Shown: positions 51,983 to 62,367 of the stretch, piece by piece | How positions within the stretch are numbered: the stretch's first letter is position 1 | Layout: each line of letters starts with the position of its first letter | The notes under the pieces: generated by a model | What the model was told of the DNA's origin: nothing | Seen by the model: the letters and a program-made list of their open reading frames with translations, nothing else | The model's database searches: none | Made by a program: the position numbers and the translations under genes | Source of the DNA: Rhodoferax sediminis | Lineage (GTDB): Bacteria; Pseudomonadota; Gammaproteobacteria; Burkholderiales; Burkholderiaceae_C | Length of the DNA: 64,000 nt | Direction: 5' to 3' | Assembly: GCF_006970865.1 (NCBI RefSeq) | Contig: NZ_CP035503.1 | Span: forward strand, 2,989,001-3,053,000

Positions 51983-53719
51983 ATGAGCCAATCACCGAAG
52001 AAAAAACCCGAAGAACTCCGCAGCCAGCAATGGTTCGGCCGCCAGGACCGCGACGGCTTCAACTACCGCAGTTGGGTCAAGGGCAAGGGCGTGCCGCATG
52101 ACCAGTTCGACGGCCGCCCGGTCATCGGCATCTGCAACACCTTCAGCGAACTCACACCCTGCAATTCGCACTTCCGCACGCTGGCCGAGCAGGTCAAGAT
52201 CGGTGTGTACGAGGCCGGCGGCTTCCCGCTCGAATTTCCGGTCATGTCGCTTGGCGAGACGCTGTTGCGCCCGACCGCCATGCTGTACCGCAACCTGGCG
52301 TCGATGGACGTGGAAGAAAGCATTCGCGGCAACCCGCTCGACGGCGTGGTGCTGCTGATGGGCTGCGACAAGACCACGCCCTCGCTGGTGATGGGCGCGG
52401 CCAGCGTGGACCTGCCGACCATCGGCGTCAGCGGCGGGCCCATGCTCAACGGCAAATGGCGCGGCCAGGAACTGGGCTCGGGCACCGGCGTGTGGAGCAT
52501 GAGCGAGCAGGTGCGTGCCGGCACGCTCAAGCTGCAGGATTTCTTCGAAGCCGAGAGCTGCATGCACCGCAGCCACGGTCATTGCATGACCATGGGCACG
52601 GCGAGCACCATGGCCAGCATGGTGGAAGCGCTGGGCATCGGGCTGCCCGGCAACGCGGCCTATCCGGCGGTCGATGGGCGCCGCAACGTGCTGGCACGCA
52701 TGGCGGGACGGCGCGCCGTCGGCATGGTGCACGAAGATCTGAAGCTGTCGAAAATCCTGACGCGCGAGGCGTTTGAAAATGCCATCAAGACCCTGGCGGC
52801 GATCGGCGGCTCGACGAATGCCGTGATCCACCTGATTGCGATGGCCGGGCGCATCGGCGTGAAGCTGACGATCGATGATTTTGACCGGCTCGCGGGCGAG
52901 CTGCCGTGTCTGGTGAATCTGCAGCCATCCGGGAAATTCCTGATGGAGGACTTCTGCTATGCCGGCGGCCTGCCCGTCGTGCTGAAGGAGATCGCGCAGC
53001 ATCTGCACCTTGGGGCCGTCACGGCCAACGGCCTCACCATTGGCGAGAACATTGCCGACGCGCAGAACTACAACACCGAGGTCATCCGGCCGCTGGCCAC
53101 GCCCTTCAAGGAGAAGGCCGGCATCGCGGTGTTGCGCGGCAACCTGTCGCCGCGCGGCGCGGTCATCAAGCCCAGCGCCGCCACGCCCAGGCTGATGGTG
53201 CACAAGGGCCGCGCCGTGGTGTTCGAGAACATCGAGGACTTTCACCGGCGCATCGACGACGAGTCGCTCGACATCGACGAGAACTGCGTCATGGTGCTGA
53301 AGAACTGCGGGCCCAAGGGCTATCCCGGCATGGCGGAAATCGGCAACATGCCGCTGCCGCCCAAGATACTGCGCCGCGGCATTACCGACATGGTGCGCAT
53401 CAGCGACGGGCGCATGAGCGGCACGGCCTACGGCACGGTGATCCTGCACACCGCGCCCGAAGCCGCCGCCGGCGGGCCGCTGGCCGTGGTGCAAAACGGC
53501 GACATGATCGAGCTCGACGTGCCGCGCCGCGTGCTGCACCTGCATGTGAGCGACGAGGAACTGGCGCGCCGGCTGGCCCAATGGAAAGCCCCTGAGCCGC
53601 CCATGTCGTCGGGCTACTGGAAGCTCTATATCGATCGCGTGCTGCAGGCCGATGAAGGCGTGGACCTGGACTTCCTGGTCGGCCAACGCGGCTCCTTCGT
53701 GCCACGGGACAACCATTGA
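51983..53719 (+). CDS. IlvD/Edd-family aldonate dehydratase (arabinonate/gluconate dehydratase-like)
   Basis: 578 residues. Likely [2Fe-2S] ligands: Cys60 (SELTPCNSH), Cys128 (LMGCDKTTPS) and Cys201 (SHGHCMTMG); their spacing and the total length agree with the sugar-acid branch typified by L-arabinonate dehydratase rather than IlvD itself. ISDGRMSGTAYG (about 474-485) holds the catalytic Ser. It removes water from an aldonate to give a 2-keto-3-deoxy acid, the substrate of the kinase downstream. The ATG at 51983 is chosen over the TTG at 51968. Confidence 0.9.
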   Translation: MSQSPKKKPEELRSQQWFGRQDRDGFNYRSWVKGKGVPHDQFDGRPVIGICNTFSELTPCNSHFRTLAEQVKIGVYEAGGFPLEFPVMSLGETLLRPTAMLYRNLASMDVEESIRGNPLDGVVLLMGCDKTTPSLVMGAASVDLPTIGVSGGPMLNGKWRGQELGSGTGVWSMSEQVRAGTLKLQDFFEAESCMHRSHGHCMTMGTASTMASMVEALGIGLPGNAAYPAVDGRRNVLARMAGRRAVGMVHEDLKLSKILTREAFENAIKTLAAIGGSTNAVIHLIAMAGRIGVKLTIDDFDRLAGELPCLVNLQPSGKFLMEDFCYAGGLPVVLKEIAQHLHLGAVTANGLTIGENIADAQNYNTEVIRPLATPFKEKAGIAVLRGNLSPRGAVIKPSAATPRLMVHKGRAVVFENIEDFHRRIDDESLDIDENCVMVLKNCGPKGYPGMAEIGNMPLPPKILRRGITDMVRISDGRMSGTAYGTVILHTAPEAAAGGPLAVVQNGDMIELDVPRRVLHLHVSDEELARRLAQWKAPEPPMSSGYWKLYIDRVLQADEGVDLDFLVGQRGSFVPRDNH

Positions 53720-53823
53720 CCGGATGCGACGTGTGGGACTAACACGTTGGTTGATGCTGATGACATTCTGATTCTTTCATGCTACAAAGGTTCAGGGTTC
53801 AAGAAAGCCTCATCAAGGAGAGC

Positions 53824-54900
<1,077 letters not shown>

Positions 54901-54963
54901 GTGTTTGACGGCGCCCGGTGGCGCCCGGTTCTTGTTGCTTGACCCAAACTAAAGGAGACGTCC

Positions 54964-56283
54964 ATGTCCGGTTTCAATCGTCGTAAATTCCTCAAGAAAA
55001 CATCGGCAGCGGCCAGCGCCGCCGCGGTCGCGCCCATGCTCTGGCCACTACCGGCCCGGGCCCAATGGAACAACCAGCCCGAAAAGGGCGCCAAGTTGCG
55101 GGTGCTGCGCTGGAGCCAGTTCGTGCAGGGCGACATCGACGCCTACATGGTCAACGTCAAGAAATTTATCGATAAAACCGGCATCGAAGTGCGTGTCGAC
55201 AGGGAAGGATGGGAAGACGTGCGTCCGAAGGCGGCAGTCGCCGCCAACACCGGCGCCGGGCCCGACATCATTCTGTCGACCAACGACGACGCCAACCTGT
55301 ACCCCGAGAAGCTGCTCGACGTCACCGACCTGTGCGAATACCTCGGCAAGAAATACGGCGGCTGGTACCCGGTGTGTGACGCCTTCCTGCGCCCCGACGG
55401 CAAGCACTGGATCGGCGTGCCGCTCGGTTCGGCGGGCTCGATGATGGTCTACCGCGGGAGCATGTTGAAGGCGGCGGGCTTCGACAGTTTCCCGAAGGAC
55501 ACGGACGGTTTCCTGAAGATGTACAAGGCGCTGAAAGAAAAGGGAACCCCCGGCGGCATGGCGCTCGGCAACGCGACTGGCGACGGCCTGTGGTGCAACT
55601 GGCTGGTTTGGGCGTTCGGCGGCAAGCTCGTCGACACGAACAACAAGGTGGTGATCGACAGCCCCGAGACGATCAAGGCGCTCGAGTATGGCCGCGAGCT
55701 GTACGCCAACTTCATCCCCGGCACCTTGTCGTGGCTGGACCCGAACAACAACAAGGCCTTCCTGGACGGCCAGATCAGCGTCACCAACAACGGCATCTCG
55801 ATCTACTACGCGGCGAAGAACTCACCCGACCCGAAGCTCAAGGAGATGGCGCTCGATATCCAGCACGCCTCGTTCCCCATCGGCCCGGTCGGCGTGCCGA
55901 CCGAGTCACAGCTGTTCTTCAACCAGATGATCATGAAGTACACCAAGTACCCGAAGGCGGCCAAGGAGTTCCTGCGCTTCATGATGGAGCAGGAACAGTA
56001 CGACCCCTGGCAAACGGCCGCCGGCGGCTATGTCGCGCCGGCGCTCGCGGCCTACGCGAAGGGCGCCGTCTGGACCTCCGATCCGAAAAACACGCCTTAC
56101 CGCGATGCGGTCAAGAACATGCGCCCTGCCGGCTACGCCGGCAAGCTCGGCTATGCATCGGCCGGTTCGGCGGCCGACTTCATCGTTGTCAACATGGTGG
56201 CTGAAGCAGCGAGCGGCGCAAAGACGCCAAAGGAAGCGGCAGAGCGTGCGCAAAAGCGTGCCGAGCGCTATTACAAGGTCTGA
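54964..56283 (+). CDS. ABC transporter sugar-binding protein with Tat signal, rightward system
   Basis: 439 residues. The N-terminus NRRKFLKKTSAAASAAAV is a twin-arginine signal (RRKFLK), followed by a cleavage site near PARAQ (about 30-34). It should thus be exported folded, unlike the Sec-type binding protein at 48755. The mature part has LRVLRWSQFVQGDIDAYM, GAGPDIILSTNDDANLYPEKL and WTSDPKNTPYRDAV. AGGAGAC lies 5 nt before the ATG. It is followed by a 15-bp hairpin. Confidence 0.9.
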   Translation: MSGFNRRKFLKKTSAAASAAAVAPMLWPLPARAQWNNQPEKGAKLRVLRWSQFVQGDIDAYMVNVKKFIDKTGIEVRVDREGWEDVRPKAAVAANTGAGPDIILSTNDDANLYPEKLLDVTDLCEYLGKKYGGWYPVCDAFLRPDGKHWIGVPLGSAGSMMVYRGSMLKAAGFDSFPKDTDGFLKMYKALKEKGTPGGMALGNATGDGLWCNWLVWAFGGKLVDTNNKVVIDSPETIKALEYGRELYANFIPGTLSWLDPNNNKAFLDGQISVTNNGISIYYAAKNSPDPKLKEMALDIQHASFPIGPVGVPTESQLFFNQMIMKYTKYPKAAKEFLRFMMEQEQYDPWQTAAGGYVAPALAAYAKGAVWTSDPKNTPYRDAVKNMRPAGYAGKLGYASAGSAADFIVVNMVAEAASGAKTPKEAAERAQKRAERYYKV

Positions 56284-56323
56284 CGGCGCGTGCCTGTTGA
56301 CACCCCTTTCACCGAGAATCCGA

Positions 56324-56357
56324 CAACCCAGGCTGCCCGGGCGGGCAGCCTGGGTTG
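56324..56357. terminator. perfect 15-bp hairpin between binding-protein and permease genes, rightward operon
   Basis: CAACCCAGGCTGCCC and GGGCAGCCTGGGTTG pair perfectly around GGGC. No T-run follows. It lies 41 nt after the binding-protein stop and 48 nt before the permease ATG and probably tunes the ratio of binding protein to permease. Confidence 0.75.
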
Positions 56358-56405
56358 CAGGATGATTCGCCTTTCTCTTCCCGGCAGGAACGACTGAACG
56401 CCGCC

Positions 56406-57308
56406 ATGCTGCAAAAACTGCAAAACAGCCGCAACGCCCTGGGTTTCATTTTCATGCTGCCGGCCGCACTATTGCTGGTGTTGTTCCTGACGTATCCGCT
56501 CGGACTGGGCATCTGGCTGGGCTTCACCGATGCCAAGGTCGGACGTCCCGGCGGCTGGATCGGCCTCGAGAACTACAAGTTCCTGCTCGGCGACAGCGTC
56601 ACCCAACTTGCCCTGTTCAACACGCTGTTCTACACGACGGTCGCGTCGGTGTTCAAGTTCTTTCTGGGACTGTGGCTCGCGGTCCTGCTGAACCGCAACA
56701 TCCGCTTCAAAACCTTCTTCCGCGCTGTCATCCTGCTGCCCTACATTGTGCCGACGGCGCTGTCGGCGATCGCCTTCTGGTGGATCTACGACTCGCAGTT
56801 CTCGATCATCAGCTGGGCGCTGGTCAAGATGGGGCTGATCGATCACTACATCGACTTCCTCGGCTCGCCGTGGAACGCGCGCTTCGCCGTCATCGCTGCC
56901 AACATCTGGCGCGGCGTGCCCTTCGTCGCGATCACGCTGCTGGCGGGCCTGCAAACGATCTCGCCCTCATACTACGAAGCATCGGCGATCGACGGCGCCA
57001 CGCCGTGGCAGCAGTTCCGCCATGTCACGATCCCCCTTTTGACACCGATCATTGCCGTGGTGATGACCTTCTCGGTGCTGTTCACCTTCACCGATTTTCA
57101 GCTGATTTACGTGATCACCCGCGGCGGCCCGCTGAATGCGACGCACCTGATGGCGACGCTCGCGTTCCAGCGCGCGATCAATGGCGGTGCGCTCGGCGAA
57201 GGCGCGGCGATCGCGATCTCGATGGTGCCGTTCCTGCTCGCTTGCATCATGGTCAGCTTCTTCGGTCTGCAGCGCCGGACCTGGCAACAGGGAGGGACCG
57301 ATAAATGA
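56406..57308 (+). CDS. sugar ABC transporter permease (MalF type), rightward system
   Basis: 300 residues, about six hydrophobic helices, the first at about 13-32 (LGFIFMLPAALLLVLFL). The EAA loop is SYYEASAIDGATPWQQFRHV (about 189-208). The ATG at 56406 has only a distant AGGAA (17 nt); the alternative TTG at 56355 lies in the hairpin and is unlikely. It overlaps the next permease gene by ATGA. Confidence 0.88.
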   Translation: MLQKLQNSRNALGFIFMLPAALLLVLFLTYPLGLGIWLGFTDAKVGRPGGWIGLENYKFLLGDSVTQLALFNTLFYTTVASVFKFFLGLWLAVLLNRNIRFKTFFRAVILLPYIVPTALSAIAFWWIYDSQFSIISWALVKMGLIDHYIDFLGSPWNARFAVIAANIWRGVPFVAITLLAGLQTISPSYYEASAIDGATPWQQFRHVTIPLLTPIIAVVMTFSVLFTFTDFQLIYVITRGGPLNATHLMATLAFQRAINGGALGEGAAIAISMVPFLLACIMVSFFGLQRRTWQQGGTDK

Positions 57309-58186
57309 GTACTGCCACCACCGCCGACGTCGACTCCGCCGGCATGAGCTTTCTGGAATCCATACCGCGCCGCGCGGTAACGGTGTATCTGCCGCTGCTC
57401 GTATTCCTGTTCGTGCTGCTGTTCCCGTTCTACTGGATGGCCATCACCTCGGTGAAGCCCGATGCCGAGCTGCTCTCGCGCGAAGGCAACCCCTTCTGGG
57501 TAGTTGGCGCGACCTTGACGCACTTCCACAAGCTGCTGTTCGAGACCTCGTTCCCCGCATGGATGTGGAACACGGTACTTGTATCTGTCGTGGCGACCGC
57601 CTTTTCACTGGCGGCGGCGGTGCTCGCTGCCTACGCCATCGAGCGGCTGCGCTTTCGCGGCTCCAGGCACGTTGGGCTGGGGATCTTCCTTGCCTACCTG
57701 GTGCCACCGACCATTCTGTTTATCCCGCTGGCCAATGTGGTGTTCAAACTCGGTCTGTTCGACACGCGCCTGGCGCTGATCCTGACGTACCCCACCTTTC
57801 TGATTCCGTTCTGCACCTGGCTGCTGATGGGCTACTTCCGCTCGATTCCGTACGAGCTCGAAGAGTGTGCACTGATCGACGGCGCCAGCCGCTGGCAGAT
57901 CCTGGTCAAGATCGTCCTGCCACTGGCGGTGCCGGGGTTGATCTCGGCCGGCATCTTCGCGTTCACGCTGTCGTGGAACGAGTTCATCTACGCGCTGACC
58001 TTCATTTCGTCGTCGGAGATCAAGACGCTGTCGGTCGGCGTCGTGACCGAGCTGGTGCAGGGTGATGTCTACCAATGGGGTCCGCTGATGGCGGGCGCCT
58101 TGCTGGGTTCCCTGCCCGTGGCCATCGTCTATTCCTTCTTCGTCGAATACTACGTTTCCGGCATGACAGGCGCAGTCAAGGAATAA
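57305..58186 (+). CDS. sugar ABC transporter permease (MalG type), rightward system
   Basis: 293 residues with about six hydrophobic helices (first LPLLVFLFVLLFPFYWMAI, about 25-43). The EAA loop is ELEECALIDGASRWQILVKI (about 196-215). SREGNPFWVVG is typical of this subfamily. GGGAGG lies about 9 nt before the ATG. Together with the preceding permease it forms the channel powered by the ATPase at 53824. Confidence 0.9.
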   Translation: MSTATTADVDSAGMSFLESIPRRAVTVYLPLLVFLFVLLFPFYWMAITSVKPDAELLSREGNPFWVVGATLTHFHKLLFETSFPAWMWNTVLVSVVATAFSLAAAVLAAYAIERLRFRGSRHVGLGIFLAYLVPPTILFIPLANVVFKLGLFDTRLALILTYPTFLIPFCTWLLMGYFRSIPYELEECALIDGASRWQILVKIVLPLAVPGLISAGIFAFTLSWNEFIYALTFISSSEIKTLSVGVVTELVQGDVYQWGPLMAGALLGSLPVAIVYSFFVEYYVSGMTGAVKE

Positions 58187-58217
58187 GAGTGCACAGCGTC
58201 AAGGGCAAGGCTCTGTC

Positions 58218-59123
58218 GTGAAACATTTGCTCGCCGTCGATTGGGGCACCTCATCGCTGCGCGGCGCGCTGCTGGACAGGCACGGCAAGGTGTTGCAGGA
58301 GCGAACGTTTGCACGCGGCATCCTGACCGTGCCACCGGGTGAATTTGCTACAGTATTTGAAGCATGCTTCGAACCGTGGACAAGGGCTGCAGGCACTTTT
58401 TGCCTGATATCCGGAATGGCCGGCAGCCGCCAGGGCTGGGTCGAGGCGCCCTACTGCGCCTGCCCTGCGGGGCTCGACGACATCGCACGCCAACTGGTCT
58501 GGGTGACGCCGGGGTGCATCGCCATTGTGCCGGGCCTGCGCTGCGAACAGGACAGCATCCCTGACGTCATGCGCGGCGAAGAAACCCAGGTGTTCGGTGC
58601 GCTGCAACTGCTGGACCTGCGGGACGCCGTGCTGGTGCTGCCGGGCACGCACAGCAAGTGGGTGCGCGTGGCCTCCAACCGCATGGAGCACTTCACCACC
58701 TTCATGACCGGCGAGTTCTATGCGCTGCTGCGCCAGCATTCCATCCTCGCGCGCACCCTGCCCGGCGATGACGGCGACCTCGACGTGGACGCGTTCAACC
58801 AGGGCGTCGCGCTCGCCTTGCATAGCGCCAGCCTGCTGCAAACCGCCTTCAGTGCGCGCACGCTGTCACTGTTTGAACGCCTGCCCGCAGCGGCGCTGCC
58901 CAGCTACCTGTCGGGGCTGGTGATTGGCGAAGAATTGCGCACGCAGCCGCTGGAGGCCGGCGCGCAGGTGGTCCTCGTGGGCGCCGACACACTGACCCAG
59001 CGTTACGAGCTGGCGCTGGCGCAGCGCCGCGTGCCGGTGCGGCGCGTCGGCCAGGACGCCGCCTGGCGCGGGCTGTGGGCCATTGCCAGCGCCCTGTCGT
59101 CCTCTCCCACAGGAATACCATGA
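58218..59123 (+). CDS. dgoK: 2-dehydro-3-deoxygalactonokinase
   Basis: 301 residues from a GTG start at 58218. N-terminal LLAVDWGTSSLRGALLDR (about 4-21) is the phosphate-binding part of the DgoK family; LISGMAGSRQGWVEAPY (about 63-79), MRGEETQVFGAL and VLPGTHSKWV (about 140-149) are further family hallmarks. It phosphorylates 2-keto-3-deoxygalactonate (or -gluconate) at C6 with ATP. It overlaps the aldolase gene by ATGA. The stretch encoding about residues 44-64 is a repeat copy read in frame, between two conserved motifs. Confidence 0.9.
   Translation: MKHLLAVDWGTSSLRGALLDRHGKVLQERTFARGILTVPPGEFATVFEACFEPWTRAAGTFCLISGMAGSRQGWVEAPYCACPAGLDDIARQLVWVTPGCIAIVPGLRCEQDSIPDVMRGEETQVFGALQLLDLRDAVLVLPGTHSKWVRVASNRMEHFTTFMTGEFYALLRQHSILARTLPGDDGDLDVDAFNQGVALALHSASLLQTAFSARTLSLFERLPAAALPSYLSGLVIGEELRTQPLEAGAQVVLVGADTLTQRYELALAQRRVPVRRVGQDAAWRGLWAIASALSSSPTGIP
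58347..58408 (+). repeat. dispersed 42-bp-core repeat, copy H (inside dgoK)
   Basis: The core is 58347-58388: GCTA, AAGC (one change) at 14-17, exact CAAGGGCT at 35-42, then GGCACTTTTTGCC. It is read in phase 1 in dgoK, so its end gives Thr-Arg-Ala as in copy A. Hairpin pairs 5/13 (C-G) and 6/12 (A-T) are kept. Confidence 0.7.
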
Positions 59124-59758
59124 ACGCCCACGATAAATTCACGCACGCGCTGCGCGCCCTTCCCCTGGTCGGCATCCTGCGCGGCCTGTCGCCGCACGAA
59201 GCCCTGCCGATCGGCGAAGCACTCACGGGTGTGGGCTGGACGCTGATCGAGGTTCCCCTCAATTCCCCGCAGCCACTGCAAAGCATCGAAGCCATGGCCA
59301 GCGCCTTTCCGAACGCCCTGGTCGGCGCGGGCACCGTGCTCAGCCCGGGCGATGTGCGCAACGTTCATGCGGCCGGCGGCCGGCTGGTGGTAGCCCCCAA
59401 TTTCAATGCCGCAGTGATCCAGGAGGCGGTGCGCCTTGGCATGGTCTGCCTGCCCGGCGTGATGACCGCCACCGAAGCCTTTGCCGCGCTGGACGCGGGC
59501 GCCACCGGGCTCAAGCTGTTTCCGTGCGAGATGATCACGCCCGCGGTGGTCAAAGCGCTGCGCGCCGTGCTCCGCACGGACACCCTGCTGCTGCCGGTCG
59601 GCGGCATCACGCTGGACAATATGGGCGCCTACCGGGCCGCCGGGGCCAGCGGCTTCGGCATCGGCTCGGCGCTGTACCAGCCCGGCATGGCGGCCCTCGC
59701 GGTCCGGGAGAATGCTATGAACTTCATAGCTGCCTACGAGGGTACCATCAGGGCATGA
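59120..59758 (+). CDS. dgoA: 2-dehydro-3-deoxy-6-phosphogalactonate aldolase
   Basis: 212 residues, class I KDPG/KDPGal aldolase barrel. LVGILRGLSPHEA (about 15-27) with the Arg-Gly of the KDPGal type, Glu in IEVPLNSPQP (about 43-52), GAGTVL (about 70-75), the Schiff-base Lys in GLKLFPCEM (about 129-137), and LPVGGITLDNM. It splits the phosphorylated keto-deoxy acid into pyruvate and glyceraldehyde-3-phosphate. The ATG at 59120 overlaps dgoK and has AGGAA 5 nt upstream. The final residues (about 199-212) are encoded by a repeat copy. Confidence 0.9.
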   Translation: MNAHDKFTHALRALPLVGILRGLSPHEALPIGEALTGVGWTLIEVPLNSPQPLQSIEAMASAFPNALVGAGTVLSPGDVRNVHAAGGRLVVAPNFNAAVIQEAVRLGMVCLPGVMTATEAFAALDAGATGLKLFPCEMITPAVVKALRAVLRTDTLLLPVGGITLDNMGAYRAAGASGFGIGSALYQPGMAALAVRENAMNFIAAYEGTIRA

Positions 59759-59775
59759 GCACTATTTCTTCACAA
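59714..59775 (+). repeat. dispersed 42-bp-core repeat, copy I (dgoA end and SDR start)
   Basis: The core is 59714-59755: GCTATGAACTTCATAGC is a perfect 8-bp palindrome around one base; TCAGGGCA at 35-42 (three changes). It is read in phase 1 at the dgoA end. The last core base is the A of the ATG of the next gene, and the T-rich tail forms that gene's first codons. Confidence 0.65.
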
Positions 59776-60537
59776 ATTTCGTTCGGGCTGCAAGGCCGGG
59801 TGTGCATCGTCACTGGCGGTGCGCAGGGCATCGGCGAGGCCTGCGCCCGCCGCTTCGCGCGCGAGGGCGCCCTGGTCGTGATCACCGATGTGGACGACAC
59901 ACGCGGCCAAAAACTGGCGCAGGAACTCGGCGCCCTGTATGTGCATTGCGATGTCGGCGACAAGGCCCAGGTGGATTCTCTGGTGGCGCAGGCCATGGCC
60001 GCGCATGGCCGCATCGACGTGCTGGTCAACAACGCGGGCATCTTCAAGGCCGCGGAATTTCTGGACGTCGCCGAGGCGGATTTCGATGCCGTGCTGCGCG
60101 TCAACCTCAAGGGCTCGTTCCTGGTCGGGCAGGCCGTGGCCCGCGAGATGGCCAGGGTGCGCCGGGGCAACATCGTCAACATGAGCTCGGTCAACGGCGT
60201 GCTGACCATTCCCACGATTGCCAGCTACAACGTCAGCAAGGGCGGCATCAATCAGCTGACACGCGTGATGGCGCTGGCGCTGGCCGACCAGGGGATTCGC
60301 GTGAACGCCGTGGCGCCCGGCACCATCGCCACCGAACTCGCGGCCAAAGCCGTGCTGACCAGCGAGGAGGCCAGGGCCCGCATCATGAGCCGCACGCCGA
60401 TGAAGCGCCTCGGCGAGCCCTCGGAAGTGGCCGACGTGGTCGCGTGGCTTGCCAGTGATGCAGCCAGCTACGTCACCGGCGAGATCGTCACCGTGGACGG
60501 CGGGCGCATGACGCTGAACTACACCGTGCCGGTGTAG
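59755..60537 (+). CDS. short-chain dehydrogenase (glucose/galactose dehydrogenase-like)
   Basis: 260 residues, classical SDR: TGGAQGIGEACARRFA (about 19-34), Asp in VITDVDD (about 41-47, NAD-type), NNAG (about 90-93), catalytic Ser in NMSSVNG, Tyr and Lys in YNVSKGG (about 159-165), and the SYVTGEIVTVDGG end. In such operons these enzymes oxidise the aldose to its lactone or interconvert aldonates. It overlaps the aldolase stop as ATGA. Its start codon lies at the end of a repeat copy, and no SD is evident, so translational coupling is likely. Confidence 0.82.
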   Translation: MSTISSQISFGLQGRVCIVTGGAQGIGEACARRFAREGALVVITDVDDTRGQKLAQELGALYVHCDVGDKAQVDSLVAQAMAAHGRIDVLVNNAGIFKAAEFLDVAEADFDAVLRVNLKGSFLVGQAVAREMARVRRGNIVNMSSVNGVLTIPTIASYNVSKGGINQLTRVMALALADQGIRVNAVAPGTIATELAAKAVLTSEEARARIMSRTPMKRLGEPSEVADVVAWLASDAASYVTGEIVTVDGGRMTLNYTVPV

Positions 60538-60553
60538 CGCCCCAAGGGCCCGC

Positions 60554-60922
60554 ATGCCGCCTGCGAACCCCGCTGAACTGGAAGGTATGACGCCCTATTG
60601 CATCGTTCTCACCACCGTCTCCGGCGAAGTGCAGGCGCAAGCGCTGGCGCGCCAGATCGTCGAAGCGCGGCTCGGCGCCTGCGTGCAGATCGACCGCGTC
60701 CAGAGCGTTTATCGGTGGGAGGGCCAGCTGTGCAGCGAGCCGGAATGCCGCTTGACCATCAAGACGCGCAAGGCCTGCTTTACGGCACTGGCGCAATTCA
60801 TCCGCGCGCACCACGCCTATGAGGTCCCCGAGATCGTGCAGATTCCGGTAGCCGCCGGGTCCGCGGATTATTTGCGGTGGATCGATGAGGGCACGCAGTC
60901 AGGCGACGACCCGCCGCGCTAG
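60554..60922 (+). CDS. cutA: divalent-cation tolerance protein CutA
   Basis: 122 residues (or 111 from the in-frame ATG at 60587). Family features: IVLTTVSGEVQAQALARQIVE, LGACVQIDRVQSVYRWEGQL, ECRLTIKTRK, and HAYEVPEIVQIPV near the end. CutA1 forms tight trimers with a ferredoxin-like fold, originally tied to copper tolerance in E. coli; its biochemical role remains unclear. It lies 16 nt after the SDR but is probably not functionally part of the sugar-acid operon. Confidence 0.9.
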   Translation: MPPANPAELEGMTPYCIVLTTVSGEVQAQALARQIVEARLGACVQIDRVQSVYRWEGQLCSEPECRLTIKTRKACFTALAQFIRAHHAYEVPEIVQIPVAAGSADYLRWIDEGTQSGDDPPR

Positions 60923-61007
60923 CCGCGCTTCGGCGAATGGATCTGCGCCGCATTCGTGAAAGAACAAGCGATCTTCTTCGACCTGGCCAGAGATGACTCC
61001 CCCTTGT

Positions 61008-62315
61008 TCATGAGGCGCTTCTGACGGGGTTGACTGTCGCCATTGGCGCTACCGAGGGCCGGCGCATCGCCATCACGGCGATCGCCGCCAGCAGGCAGGC
61101 GCCGCCGGCGGCATACAGCGCCGGGGTGTAGGTCAGCAGCAGCGTGCGCGTCAGCCCCGCGCCATAGGCAGCGGTGGCGGCGCCGATTTGATGCGCCGCA
61201 AAAATCCATCCGAAGACGAGACCGACACGCTCCTTGCCAAAGCTCGCACCGGCCAGCTTGACGGTGGGCGGCACCGTGGCGATCCAGTCCAGGCCGTAAA
61301 ACATGGCAAAAATCGACAGGCCGTAGAGCGTAAAGGTGGAATGCGGCAGCCAGAACAGCGAGAGGCCGCGCAACCCGTAGTACCAGAACAGCAGCTTGCG
61401 GTTGTCGTAGCGGTCCGAGAGCCAGCCCGAGAGGATGGTGCCGAAAAAGTCGAAGGCGCCCATCATCGCCAGCACCGATGCCGCAGGCACCGCCGTGAGG
61501 CCGTAGTCGGCGCACAGTGACACGAAGTGCGTCTGCACCAGGCCGTTGGTGCTCAGGCCGCAGATAAAGAAAGTACCGAACAGAATCCAGAACGTGCGGC
61601 TGCCCGAGGCTTCGCGCAACGCCACAAAGGGCGTGCGAAATGTCATGGCCGCCGCAGCGACGGGTGTGCTGCCGGGCACGAACGCCTCCCCGAGCGGCGC
61701 CAGTCCGATGTCGCAGGGCCGGTTGCGCACGAGGCACAGCGCGAGCAGCGCCACCAGCGCGCTGCCGATAAAGATCGGAATCACCGCATAGCGCCAGCCC
61801 GCGTGCTCGATGATCCAGGCGGCCAGCGGCAGGAAAGCCAGCTGCCCGGTGGCCGAGCTCGCGGTCAGCATGCCAATCACCAGCCCGCGCCGGGCGGTAA
61901 ACCAGCGATTCGCCACCACGGCTCCCAGCACCAGCGCCGTCAGGCCGGTGCCCAGGCCCAGCATCAAACCCCACAAGATGAACAACTGCCAGAGCTGGGT
62001 CGCCAGCGTGGCCAGCGCCATGCCGCCGCCGACCAGCGCCAGTCCGGTGCACATCACGGCGCGCAGCCCCCAGCGCTCCATCAGCACGGCGGCAAACGGT
62101 CCCATCAGGCCATACAGTGCAAAGCGCAGCGCCAGCGCGGAGGAGATCTGCTCGTTGGTCCAGCCGAACTCGTGGCTCAGCGGCTGCAAGATCACGCCCG
62201 GCAGGCCCAGCGCGGCCGACATGGTGAGCATGGTGAGAAAGGTGACGGCCGCCATGACCCAGCTGTAGTGAATGCCGCGGCGTTGCAGCCAGATGGAGAC
62301 TTGTTGGGCGAACAT
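61008..62315 (-). CDS. major facilitator superfamily transporter (monocarboxylate-type)
   Basis: 435 residues from the ATG at 62315, with GAGGA 7 nt upstream. Twelve hydrophobic helices expected; loop motif GWLSDRYDNRKLLFW (about 303-317) corresponds to the MFS motif A repeat. The N-terminal half has GLPGVILQPLSHEFGWT (about 37-53), and GLMLGLGTGLTALVLG, typical of the oxalate/formate and monocarboxylate group. It probably moves a carboxylate across the inner membrane. The MarR gene lies 52 nt upstream in the same direction. Confidence 0.82.
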   Translation of the reverse strand: MFAQQVSIWLQRRGIHYSWVMAAVTFLTMLTMSAALGLPGVILQPLSHEFGWTNEQISSALALRFALYGLMGPFAAVLMERWGLRAVMCTGLALVGGGMALATLATQLWQLFILWGLMLGLGTGLTALVLGAVVANRWFTARRGLVIGMLTASSATGQLAFLPLAAWIIEHAGWRYAVIPIFIGSALVALLALCLVRNRPCDIGLAPLGEAFVPGSTPVAAAAMTFRTPFVALREASGSRTFWILFGTFFICGLSTNGLVQTHFVSLCADYGLTAVPAASVLAMMGAFDFFGTILSGWLSDRYDNRKLLFWYYGLRGLSLFWLPHSTFTLYGLSIFAMFYGLDWIATVPPTVKLAGASFGKERVGLVFGWIFAAHQIGAATAAYGAGLTRTLLLTYTPALYAAGGACLLAAIAVMAMRRPSVAPMATVNPVRSAS

Positions 62316-62367
62316 GCTCGTCCTCGTGAAGATTTTTTGGGAACTACGGATGCACTGCAGCGATGGG

